Positions 10,889 to 17,931 of a stretch of DNA of 46,854 nucleotides are shown here, piece by piece (position 1 is the first letter of the stretch; each line of letters opens with the position of its first letter). The notes beneath the pieces were generated by a model, which saw nothing but the letters and a program-made list of their open reading frames with translations, ran no database searches and was not told the origin of the DNA. The DNA lies in assembly GCA_902805885.1 (NCBI GenBank), contig CADCUM010000026.1:1-46854 (forward strand), given 5' to 3'. A program made the translations under genes and the position numbers. This DNA comes from an uncultured Nocardioides sp. (GTDB lineage: Bacteria > Actinomycetota > Actinomycetes > Propionibacteriales > Nocardioidaceae).

Positions 10889-12160
10889 ATGCGCAAGCTC
10901 CAGGCGACCCTCGCCACCACCCTGACGGCCGCACTCGCCGTCACCGCCCTCGCCTCGGCCCCCGCCGAGGCCGGCCGGAAGCACGGCACCGGTCACGACC
11001 GTCCCTCGAAGGCCGAGAAGAAGGCCGGCCGCGAGGTCCGCTTCGCCACGTTCAACGCCTCCCTCAACCGCAACGCCGCGGGCGACCTCGTCCGCGACCT
11101 CTCCACCCGCGACAACGCGCAGGAGCGCAACGTCGCCGAGACCATCCAGCGCACCGACCCCGACGTCCTGCTCATCAACGAGTTCGACTACGTCGAGAAC
11201 GGCCGCGCGGCGGAGCTCTTCCGCGACAACTACCTCGAGGTGGGGCAGCGCGGAGCGGCCCCGGTCGACTACCCCTACTACTACGTCGCGCCGTCCAACA
11301 CGGGCATCCCCAGCGGGCACGACCTCAACAACAACGGGACGATCGGCGGCGGCGACGACGCCTTCGGCTTCGGGGTCTACCCCGGCCAGTACGGCATGGT
11401 CGTCTACTCCAAGCACCCGATCGCCACCGACGACGTGCGGACGTTCCAGAACTTCCTCTGGAAGGACATGCCCGGCGCGCTGCTGCCGGACGACCCGGCC
11501 ACGCCCGCCCCCGCCGACTGGTACTCCCCGGCCGAGCTCGCGGTCCTCCGCCTCTCGTCGAAGTCCCACTGGGACGTCCCGATCCGCATCGGCGAGGACA
11601 CCGTGCACTTCCTGGTCTCCCACCCGACCCCGCCGGTGTTCGACGGCCCCGAGGACCGCAACGGCAGGCGCAACTTCGACGAGATCCGGCTCTGGGCCGA
11701 CTACGTCCGCAACAAGGCCGACTACCTCTACGACGACGAGGGGCAGTACGGCGGCCTGAAGCGCGGCACCAGGTTCGTGATCGCCGGCGACCAGAACTCC
11801 GACCCCCGTGACGGCGACTCGATCCCCGGCGCGATCCAGCAGCTGCTCGACAACCCGGCGGTCGACGACCGTCGTCCGCCGACGAGCGAGGGTGCCGTCG
11901 AGGCGGCTCGTCTGCAGGGCGGGGCCAACGTCGGCCAGGAGTCCCCGGCCGAGCAGGACACCGCCGACTTCGACGACCGCATCGGCCGGGGCCCCGGCAA
12001 CGTGCGCGTCGACTACGTCCTGCCCAGCCGTCGGCTCAAGACACTGGACTCCGGCGTCTTCTGGCCGGTGGCGAGCGACCCGCTCTCCCGCCTGACCGGG
12101 ACCTTCCCGTTCCCGACCAGCGACCACCGGCTGGTCTGGGTGGACCTGCGGGTGCTCTGA
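10889..12160 (+). CDS. Secreted endonuclease/exonuclease/phosphatase (EEP) family protein
   Basis: This is a 423-residue exported protein. A signal peptide (MRKLQATLATT..., cleavage likely after APAEA near residue 31) follows a GGAAAGG ribosome-binding site. The mature domain carries EEP-fold motifs: RFATFNASLNR, DVLLINEFDY with the metal-binding Glu, VIAGDQNSDPRDGDS and the terminal SDHRLVWVDL with the Asp-His pair. Family members hydrolyse phosphodiester bonds in DNA, RNA or lipids, and the target here is unknown. It could be an extracellular nuclease or phosphatase. It is a single-gene unit closed by the hairpin at 12180. Confidence 0.88.
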   Translation: MRKLQATLATTLTAALAVTALASAPAEAGRKHGTGHDRPSKAEKKAGREVRFATFNASLNRNAAGDLVRDLSTRDNAQERNVAETIQRTDPDVLLINEFDYVENGRAAELFRDNYLEVGQRGAAPVDYPYYYVAPSNTGIPSGHDLNNNGTIGGGDDAFGFGVYPGQYGMVVYSKHPIATDDVRTFQNFLWKDMPGALLPDDPATPAPADWYSPAELAVLRLSSKSHWDVPIRIGEDTVHFLVSHPTPPVFDGPEDRNGRRNFDEIRLWADYVRNKADYLYDDEGQYGGLKRGTRFVIAGDQNSDPRDGDSIPGAIQQLLDNPAVDDRRPPTSEGAVEAARLQGGANVGQESPAEQDTADFDDRIGRGPGNVRVDYVLPSRRLKTLDSGVFWPVASDPLSRLTGTFPFPTSDHRLVWVDLRVL

Positions 12161-12179
12161 CCGCCCGGTCCTCCTGCTC

Positions 12180-12214
12180 GAAGGGCCCCCCGGCACGTCG
12201 CCGGGGGGCCCTTC
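12180..12214 (+). terminator. Strong intrinsic-type hairpin
   Basis: A 14-bp perfect stem (GAAGGGCCCCCCGG with its complement, loop CACGTCG) lies 19 nt past the EEP gene stop. It lies between convergent genes and has only a weak T-rich flank. Confidence 0.75.
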
Positions 12215-12240
12215 GGTCCATGGAGGGCCGCAGTCCTCTG

Positions 12241-12456
12241 CTACTCCGCCGAGTCGGAGCGCGGGCGCGCCTCCGGCTCGTCGTACCGCACGGCCTCGTT
12301 CGGGAAGTCCTCCCCGACCGGGTGGGCGGAGCCCGGCGAGCCCTGTGCCGGGTCGTCCTCGCCGCGGGCTGCGGCTCCGTCGGTCGTCGACGACTCCTCC
12401 GCCGCCTCCTGCTCGTCGTCGAGCCTGCCGAGCTGCTCCGAACCGTCCTGGGTCAT
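12241..12456 (-). CDS. Small acidic hypothetical protein
   Basis: A 71-residue, strongly acidic, Ser/Gly-rich protein with no hydrophobic segment and low complexity (EQEAAEESSTTDGAAARGED). It is probably intrinsically disordered. A good GGAAGGA Shine-Dalgarno lies before the ATG at 12456. It lies downstream of the alpha/beta hydrolase gene on the same strand, 62 nt away. I do not recognise a family. A similar style of acidic small protein is encoded at 25862-26137. Confidence 0.6.
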   Translation of the reverse strand: MTQDGSEQLGRLDDEQEAAEESSTTDGAAARGEDDPAQGSPGSAHPVGEDFPNEAVRYDEPEARPRSDSAE

Positions 12457-12518
12457 GGCGCGTCCTTCCGTCGGTGGACCGATCCGGTACCCCGAGCGTC
12501 CTCCCGCATGAGTGGGCG

Positions 12519-13202
12519 TCAGCGCCGGGCGAGCTCGTCGAGGACCCGGGCGAGCTCGGCGGGGCGGCTGAACATCGGCCAGTGGCCGGAGTCGATGTCG
12601 ACGTAGTCGAGCTCCCCGACCTTCGCGAGCTCCGGCACGTCGCCGCCCTCGACCCACGAGCGAGCCTGGTCCGGGGTGTACTCCGGGCAGACCATCGTCA
12701 CCGGCACGTCGTACCGCCGCTCGTCGCGCAGGCGTACGACGCCCTGCGTGACGGCGGCCGGCAGGGCGATGGCGCCGCTCGCGACGGTCGCCTTCTGCTC
12801 GTCGGTGAGGTCGGCGGAGTCGGGGCCCTCGAACGGCTCCCAGCCGGGGAACGGGACCATGCCGTCGACGGGCGGGAAGAAGTCGGCGTACCTCTCGCCG
12901 TCCGGCTGGGCGAAGCCCCCGATCAGCGCGACGCGGCCGACCGTGTCGGGTCGCGCGTCCGCCGCCACCCACGCCAGCGTGCATGCCGCCGAGTGCCCGA
13001 CGACCAGCACCGGCGAGGTGCAGCCCTCGACCGCGGCCGCGACCGCGGCGGCCTGGTCGTCGAAGGTCGCCGCCGTGTCGCCGTCGCCCTGACCCGGCAG
13101 CGTGACCGGGACGGGCCGGTGACCGAGCTGCTCGAGCTCCGGCACGACCCGGTCCCAGGCGGAGCCGTCCAGCCAGAGGCCGGCGATGAGCAGGATGTCC
13201 AT
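12519..13202 (-). CDS. Alpha/beta hydrolase
   Basis: This 227-residue soluble hydrolase has the nucleophile elbow GHSAA near residue 82, an early ILLIAGLWLDGSAW segment with the oxyanion loop, and a late His in DSGHWPMF. This is the compact EstC-like alpha/beta hydrolase type found in many actinobacterial genomes. The substrate is unknown. The ATG at 13202 is preceded by GGAGACACC, a clear ribosome-binding site. It is divergently transcribed from the WYL regulator, with repeated CTTCCG half-sites between them, so the regulator probably controls this gene. Confidence 0.85.
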   Translation of the reverse strand: MDILLIAGLWLDGSAWDRVVPELEQLGHRPVPVTLPGQGDGDTAATFDDQAAAVAAAVEGCTSPVLVVGHSAACTLAWVAADARPDTVGRVALIGGFAQPDGERYADFFPPVDGMVPFPGWEPFEGPDSADLTDEQKATVASGAIALPAAVTQGVVRLRDERRYDVPVTMVCPEYTPDQARSWVEGGDVPELAKVGELDYVDIDSGHWPMFSRPAELARVLDELARR

Positions 13203-13248
13203 GGTGTCTCCTTCGTGCGATGTGGGTTCGTCGACCACCGTAGGACCG

Positions 13249-13269
13249 CTTCCGGACGGAAGGCTTCCG
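13249..13269 (+). promoter_or_regulatory. Triple CTTCCG/CGGAAG half-site array in a divergent promoter
   Basis: CTTCCG-GA-CGGAAG (13249-13262) is a perfect inverted repeat. One nucleotide later CTTCCG occurs again (13264-13269), so the middle half-site is shared by two overlapping palindromes. The array lies 22 nt before the WYL regulator start and 46 nt before the hydrolase start. Confidence 0.5.
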
Positions 13270-13291
13270 CAAGCTGTGGCACGCTGCCGAC

Positions 13292-14251
13292 ATGTCCGAG
13301 CTGAGCCCCACCTCCCGCGCGCTGCGCACGCTGGAGATCCTCCAGGCCCGCCCCGGCGTCACCGCCGACCAGCTCGCCGAGCGGCTCGGGGTCACCGACC
13401 GGGCCGCCAGGAGGTACGTCGCGATCCTGCGGGAGGCCGGCATCCCGGTCGAGTCCACGCGCGGCCGGTACGGCGGGTACACGCTCGGCCGCGGTCTGCG
13501 ACTGCCGCCGCTCGTCTTCAGCGCGACCGAGGCGCTCGGCCTCGTCATGGCGGCCCTCGACGGTCACCACGCGGCGGCGGACGCGCAGGACCCGGTCGGC
13601 TCGGCGCTGGGCAAGATCCTGCGGGTGCTGCCGCAGAACGTCGGTCGCCAGGCGACGCTGATGCGCGAGCACGCGCAGGCCGTCCCTGCCCGCCGCACCG
13701 CCCGTCCCGACCCGGCGACCACCGCCGCCCTCGTCGCCGCCGTCGCCGCGCAGGAACGGGTGGAGATCGGCTACCGCAGCCCCACCGGCACCCCGCGCGA
13801 CTTCCGCGTCGACCCGTGGGCGGTCGTCGTGCGGCACGGCCTCTGGTACCTGCTGTGCCACGCCCAGCACGTCGACGCGGTCCGGACCTACCGCGTCGAC
13901 CGGGTGCGCGACGTGCGGCCGACCGGCGAGCGGTGCGAGGTGCCGGGCGACCTCGACCCGGTCGCAGCGCTGGAGACGCACCTCGCCTCGGGGTGGGAGT
14001 TCGACACCCGGGTGGTCGTCCACGGGCCGTACGCCGAGGTGGCGCCGTACGTCCGCCCGGTCATGGGGCGCCTCGAGCCGCTCGGGGACGACCGGTGCCT
14101 GCTGGTGGGGAGCACCAGCAATCCCAGGATGTACGCCGGCGAGTGGCTGGCCGGCCTCCCGTTCGAGCTGCGCGTCGAGGGCGGGCCCGAGCTGCGGGCG
14201 GGTGTCGCCGAGGTCGCCGACCGGATGAGCCGGGCCCTCGGCGAGGGGTGA
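13292..14251 (+). CDS. HTH-WYL transcriptional regulator (YafY-type)
   Basis: A 319-residue regulator with an N-terminal winged helix-turn-helix (residues 8-65, TADQLAERLGVTDRAARRYVAIL) and a WYL ligand-sensing domain. The GLWYLLCHAQ motif sits near residue 190, and a C-terminal WCX-like part follows. Such proteins sense small ligands or nucleic acids and often control a neighbouring gene, here most plausibly the divergent hydrolase and itself. It ends 13 nt before the flavoprotein gene at 14265 and may be cotranscribed with it. Confidence 0.9.
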   Translation: MSELSPTSRALRTLEILQARPGVTADQLAERLGVTDRAARRYVAILREAGIPVESTRGRYGGYTLGRGLRLPPLVFSATEALGLVMAALDGHHAAADAQDPVGSALGKILRVLPQNVGRQATLMREHAQAVPARRTARPDPATTAALVAAVAAQERVEIGYRSPTGTPRDFRVDPWAVVVRHGLWYLLCHAQHVDAVRTYRVDRVRDVRPTGERCEVPGDLDPVAALETHLASGWEFDTRVVVHGPYAEVAPYVRPVMGRLEPLGDDRCLLVGSTSNPRMYAGEWLAGLPFELRVEGGPELRAGVAEVADRMSRALGEG

Positions 14252-14264
14252 CTAGAGTCGAGCG

Positions 14265-15620
14265 ATGAGCGACACCTGGGACGTCATCGTCATCGGGGGC
14301 GGGCCGGCCGGCGAGAACGCCGCCGACCACGCCGTCCGCGGCTCCGACCGCACCGCCGTCATCGTGGAGGCGGAGCTGCTCGGCGGCGAGTGCTCCTACT
14401 GGGCCTGCATGCCGAGCAAGGCGCTGCTGCGCCCGCTGGACGTCGCCGCGGCCGCGAACCACCTCGGCGGCATCCGCGGCCCGGTCGAGATCGACCCCGC
14501 CGCGCTGCTCGCCCGGCGCGACGAGTGGGTGCACGCGTACGACGACTCCAGCCAGGTCGAGTGGGCGCAGGGAGCCGGCGTCGACGTGGTCCGCGGCCGC
14601 GGACGGCTCGCGGGCGAGCGCCGGGTGGAGGTGGTCGCCGAGGACGGGACGACGCGCACGCTCGAGGCGCGGGTCGCGGTGGTGCTGGCGACGGGCAGCG
14701 TGGCGTCGGTGCCCGAGGAGCTCGCGGGCGTCGCCCCGTGGACGTCCCGCGAGGCGACAGCGGTGACCGACGTGCCCGCACGGCTGGCGATCGTGGGCGG
14801 CGGAGTCGTCGCCTGCGAGGCGGCCCGGTGGATGCGGGCCCTCGGCTCCGACGTCACCATGCTCGTGCGCGGCGAGAGCGTGCTCGAGCGCGCCGAGCCG
14901 TTCGCCAGCGCGCTGGTGGCTGAGTCGCTCAGCGACTCAGGCGTCAGCGTCCGCACCGGGGCCGTGGTCCGGGGTGCGTCCCGCAGCGGAGCCGGCGTCG
15001 CTCTCGACCTCGGCGACGAGACGCTCGAGGTCGACGAGGTGCTGGTCGCCGCAGGTCGCCGTCCCGCCACCGCCGACCTGGGACTGGACGCGGTCGGTCT
15101 CACCGCCGACGACCTGCACGGCCGGACGTCGGGCGGCAACCTGCCCGAGTGGCTCTTCACCGTCGGCGACGTCAACGCCGAGGCGCCGCTCACCCACTGG
15201 GGCAAGCACCAGGCGCGCCACGTCGGCCGGACGATCGCCGCCCGCGCCGAGGGCCGCGGCGCGCCGCAGCCGGTGGACGCGCCCGTCCCTCAGGTCGTGT
15301 TCACCGACCCCCAGGTCGCGTGGGTCGGCCTCACGGAGGCGGAGGCACGCGACGCCGGCATCGACGTCGAGGTGCGCGACGCCGACCTGGCCTCCGTCGC
15401 CGGAGCGGCGCTGCTGCGCGACGACGTGACCGGGGCCGCCCGTCTCGTCCTCGACGAGGACGGCGTCCTCGTGGGAGCCACGTTCGTCGGGCCCGACGTC
15501 GCCGAGCTCCTGCACTCCGCGACCGTGGCGATCGTCGGCCGGCTCGACGTCGACGCGCTGCGCCGCGCCGTACCCAGCTATCCGACCGCCAGCGAGGTCT
15601 GGCTGCGCCTGCTGGAGTGA
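14265..15620 (+). CDS. Pyridine nucleotide-disulfide oxidoreductase family flavoprotein
   Basis: This 451-residue flavoprotein has the dihydrolipoamide-dehydrogenase/mercuric-reductase layout: FAD motif VIVIGGGPAGENAA (residues 8-20), the redox-active pair Cys43-x4-Cys48 in GGECSYWACMPSK, NAD(P) motif IVGGGVVACEAA near 180, FTVGDVNA for the FAD ribityl site, and a C-terminal dimer domain starting FTDPQVAWVGLTE. The usual catalytic HPxxSE is replaced by SYPTASE at residues 441-447, so the active-site acid/base His is not seen. The disulfide substrate is therefore uncertain. A perfect palindrome lies inside the coding region at 14920-14940. Confidence 0.87.
   Translation: MSDTWDVIVIGGGPAGENAADHAVRGSDRTAVIVEAELLGGECSYWACMPSKALLRPLDVAAAANHLGGIRGPVEIDPAALLARRDEWVHAYDDSSQVEWAQGAGVDVVRGRGRLAGERRVEVVAEDGTTRTLEARVAVVLATGSVASVPEELAGVAPWTSREATAVTDVPARLAIVGGGVVACEAARWMRALGSDVTMLVRGESVLERAEPFASALVAESLSDSGVSVRTGAVVRGASRSGAGVALDLGDETLEVDEVLVAAGRRPATADLGLDAVGLTADDLHGRTSGGNLPEWLFTVGDVNAEAPLTHWGKHQARHVGRTIAARAEGRGAPQPVDAPVPQVVFTDPQVAWVGLTEAEARDAGIDVEVRDADLASVAGAALLRDDVTGAARLVLDEDGVLVGATFVGPDVAELLHSATVAIVGRLDVDALRRAVPSYPTASEVWLRLLE
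14920..14940 (+). repeat. 21-bp palindrome inside the flavoprotein gene
   Basis: Ten-bp perfect arms (CTGAGTCGCT and AGCGACTCAG) flank a single central C. The core TGAGTCGCT...GACTCA is the same as in the lipoprotein linker repeats at 2126-2243. It is translated as an ESLSDS stretch. Confidence 0.7.
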
Positions 15621-15630
15621 GGGCCCCGCC

Positions 15631-16122
15631 TCAGCGCAGGGCGACGCAGCCGGAGGTGTGGACCGAGAACGGCAGCTCGGCGTGCTCGGCGATCCGCTCG
15701 TCCAGGGCGGCGGCGACCTCCGCCGGCCACGGAGCGGTACGCCGGGTCTCCATGTCGATGTGGAGGAAGATCTCCTCCATGACGTAGCTGAGCCGCTCGT
15801 GGGTGTCGTCGAGCAGGTAGACCAGCGTGTGCGCGGCCCGCTCGGACCGGCCGAGCAGCCGCACGCGCGCGGACATGCGGTCGCCGGTGCGCAGCTCGTG
15901 GAGGAAGGTGCAGTGGTGCTCCGCGGAGAAGCAGGCGTGCCCCTGCATCGGCCAGTTGAACGGGATGCCGATCGAGACCAGGGACTCGTCGAGGCCCTCG
16001 CTGGCGATGCCGATGTAGTGGCGCACGTTGAGGTGGCCGTTGATGTCCTCGAACGGCATGGGCACGGGCTGCTCGACGTAGGCGGGGAGACCGACGAGCT
16101 CGTCGTAGGTGGGATGCTTCAC
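15631..16122 (-). CDS. Acyl-CoA thioesterase, hotdog fold (4HBT-like)
   Basis: This 163-residue protein carries the 4-hydroxybenzoyl-CoA thioesterase-type motif EDINGHLNVRHY near residues 25-36, with the family Asp/His pair, and a typical central beta segment (HHCTFLHELRTGDRMSARVRL). It probably hydrolyses a thioester; the acyl group is unknown. The GTG start at 16122 overlaps the stop of the upstream gene as GTGA, so the two are translationally coupled. The last residues overlap nothing and converge on the flavoprotein gene that ends at 15620. Confidence 0.82.
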   Translation of the reverse strand: MKHPTYDELVGLPAYVEQPVPMPFEDINGHLNVRHYIGIASEGLDESLVSIGIPFNWPMQGHACFSAEHHCTFLHELRTGDRMSARVRLLGRSERAAHTLVYLLDDTHERLSYVMEEIFLHIDMETRRTAPWPAEVAAALDERIAEHAELPFSVHTSGCVALR

Positions 16123-16769
16123 GCCGCAGACCCTACGGCCACCTCGCCGCCGAGCTCCCAGCCCTGCGCGAGCGGCAGGTAGTCGCCGCTCCAGAACCGG
16201 CCCGGGTCGTACCACGTCGCGCGGCGGTCGTGGGGGAGCAGGCCCATCTCCTGGTAGGTCCGGGCCACGATCTCGGCGCAGAACGCCGCGGCCGGCGTGG
16301 CCTGGCGGCCGCGCTCGCGGCGCGGGACGTACGCGTCGCGCCCCCGCAGCCAGCGCCCCGCCAGTCCGCCGGTGCTCGGGAAGGAGATCCCGTCGAGGCG
16401 GGCGATCGCGCGCAGCATCCCGTCCTCCTCGCGCTGCCCCGCCTCGGGGTGCAGCTGCCGCAGCCAGACCCGGTTGTCGTACTCCGTCTGCCAGCGCTCG
16501 AGCGCCGTCCGCAGGTCGTGGAGCTGCGTGCCGCGATGGTGCGCGCCGGTCCACACGTCGACCTGCTTGCGCCCCAGCTCGGCGTGCCAGATCAGCGGAG
16601 GCAGGTCGTCGACGACCACCGACATCCCCACGTGGTTGACCGGCGCGTTGGTGAACGTCCGGATGATGCGGTCGGGCGCCCGGGACCCGCGGAAGATCCA
16701 GATGTCACCGCTGCGGGTCAGGTCGACCGCCTCGTCGAGGGTGAGGGCGCCGCGCCGGTCGTGGGGCAT
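16119..16769 (-). CDS. YiiX-like permuted NlpC/P60 papain-fold protein
   Basis: This 216-residue soluble protein resembles the YaeF/YiiX group of circularly permuted papain-like enzymes. GDIWIFRGSR opens the core, NHVGMSVVV supplies the candidate catalytic His46, and FCAEIVARTYQEMGLL supplies candidate Cys164. The His-before-Cys order is what permutation predicts. Members are thought to cleave or form amide or thioester bonds; no substrate is certain. The coupled thioesterase at its 3' end suggests an acyl-chemistry role. No signal peptide is seen. Confidence 0.7.
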   Translation of the reverse strand: MPHDRRGALTLDEAVDLTRSGDIWIFRGSRAPDRIIRTFTNAPVNHVGMSVVVDDLPPLIWHAELGRKQVDVWTGAHHRGTQLHDLRTALERWQTEYDNRVWLRQLHPEAGQREEDGMLRAIARLDGISFPSTGGLAGRWLRGRDAYVPRRERGRQATPAAAFCAEIVARTYQEMGLLPHDRRATWYDPGRFWSGDYLPLAQGWELGGEVAVGSAA

Positions 16770-16836
16770 GGGCCGCAGTCTGCCGCACCGGCCCGGACGT
16801 CGCGGCCAGGAGCGCGACGACGACTACGCTCGAGCC

Positions 16837-17004
16837 GTGCGCACGCTGTGGAAGTGGCTGGGGATCGCAGGTCTGGCGGGAGTGGCCGCCGGCGGTGCCG
16901 TGATGGCCCGCAACCAGCGCCAGCGTCGTGACTACTCCGTGGAGGAGATCCGCGAGCGGCTGCACGCGCGGCACGCCGAGGCGGTCGCTCGCGAGCAGCA
17001 CTGA
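16837..17004 (+). CDS. Small single-pass membrane protein
   Basis: A 55-residue protein starts with GTG. A hydrophobic helix (GIAGLAGVAAGGAVM, about residues 9-23) is followed by a basic, charged tail (RNQRQRRDYSVEEIRERL). The pattern of TM plus RDYSxEEIRERL-like tail is common among small uncharacterised actinobacterial membrane proteins. It diverges from the YiiX-like gene and lies 110 nt upstream of the ABC operon. No clear Shine-Dalgarno is visible. Confidence 0.6.
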   Translation: MRTLWKWLGIAGLAGVAAGGAVMARNQRQRRDYSVEEIRERLHARHAEAVAREQH

Positions 17005-17039
17005 CGCCCCGTCGACCCGACGTCCGGGCCCCGGCCACC

Positions 17040-17057
17040 CCCTGACAGGTGTCAGGG
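17040..17057 (+). promoter_or_regulatory. CCCTGACA-GG-TGTCAGGG palindrome upstream of the ABC operon
   Basis: Perfect 8-bp arms with a 2-nt spacer lie 57 nt before the ATPase start. The size and spacing suit a dimeric regulator such as a TetR- or MarR-type protein; no regulator gene is adjacent. It could also act as a small hairpin after the 55-residue ORF. Confidence 0.5.
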
Positions 17058-17114
17058 TCGGATCGGGGACATTCCGCGTGGCGGCGCGCTGGGCCGCGCT
17101 GTCAGACTCGATGC

Positions 17115-17930
17115 ATGACTGAGGGAGCAGCTGGAGGAGCCGGCGGGGGAGACAGGGCAGGACACCAGACGGGACGGGCGAGGGAGGTCGCCGCGAGCGC
17201 CCACGACCTGGTGAAGGTGTACGGCAAGGGGGAGGCGCAGGTGCGCGCCCTCGACGGGGTCACGGTCGACCTCCACCGCGGTGAGTTCACCGCGATCATG
17301 GGGCCCTCGGGCTCCGGGAAGTCCACGCTGATGCACTGCCTGGCGGCGCTGGACACCCCGACGTCCGGCGAGGCCGTCGTCGACGGCACCTCGCTGGGCC
17401 GGCTCAAGGACAGGGAGCTGACGACGCTGCGCCGCGAGCGGGTCGGCTTCGTGTTCCAGTCCTTCAACCTCGTCCCGACGCTGACCGCGGAGGAGAACAT
17501 CCTGCTGCCGCTCAGCCTCGCTGGCCGCAAGGCCGACCAGGCGTGGTTCGACGCGGTCGTCGACTCCGTGGGCCTGCGCCCGCGCCTCGGCCACCGGCCG
17601 AGCGAGATGTCCGGCGGCCAGCAGCAGCGGGTCGCGTGCGCCCGCGCCCTGGTGAGCCGGCCCGCGATCGTCTTCGCCGACGAGCCGACCGGCAACCTCG
17701 ACTCGACCAGCAGCGCCGAGGTCCTCTCCTTCCTGCGGCGCAGCGTCGACGAGTTCGGCCAGACCGTGGTCATGGTCAGCCACGACCCCGTCGCGGCGTC
17801 GTACACCGACCGGGTGCTCTTCCTCGCCGACGGCCGCATCGTCGACGAGCTCCGCGAGCCCAGCCGCGAGCAGATCCTCCAGCGGATGGCCGCCCTGCAG
17901 GACGCCGCCCTGGCCAGGGTGGCGGGCTGA
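17115..17930 (+). CDS. ABC transporter ATP-binding protein (MacB/LolD-type)
   Basis: This 271-residue ATPase of the lipoprotein-release/MacB group has Walker A GPSGSGKS (about residues 64-71), Q-loop FVFQSFNLVP, signature MSGGQQQRVACARAL and Walker B VFADEPTGNLDS with the following H-loop MVSHDP. It powers the FtsX-type permease that begins one nucleotide after its stop. The extra 30 residues at the N-terminus are low complexity. A frame extension to 17049 is rejected because it has no family-like sequence. Confidence 0.95.
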   Translation: MTEGAAGGAGGGDRAGHQTGRAREVAASAHDLVKVYGKGEAQVRALDGVTVDLHRGEFTAIMGPSGSGKSTLMHCLAALDTPTSGEAVVDGTSLGRLKDRELTTLRRERVGFVFQSFNLVPTLTAEENILLPLSLAGRKADQAWFDAVVDSVGLRPRLGHRPSEMSGGQQQRVACARALVSRPAIVFADEPTGNLDSTSSAEVLSFLRRSVDEFGQTVVMVSHDPVAASYTDRVLFLADGRIVDELREPSREQILQRMAALQDAALARVAG

Positions 17931-17931
17931 G

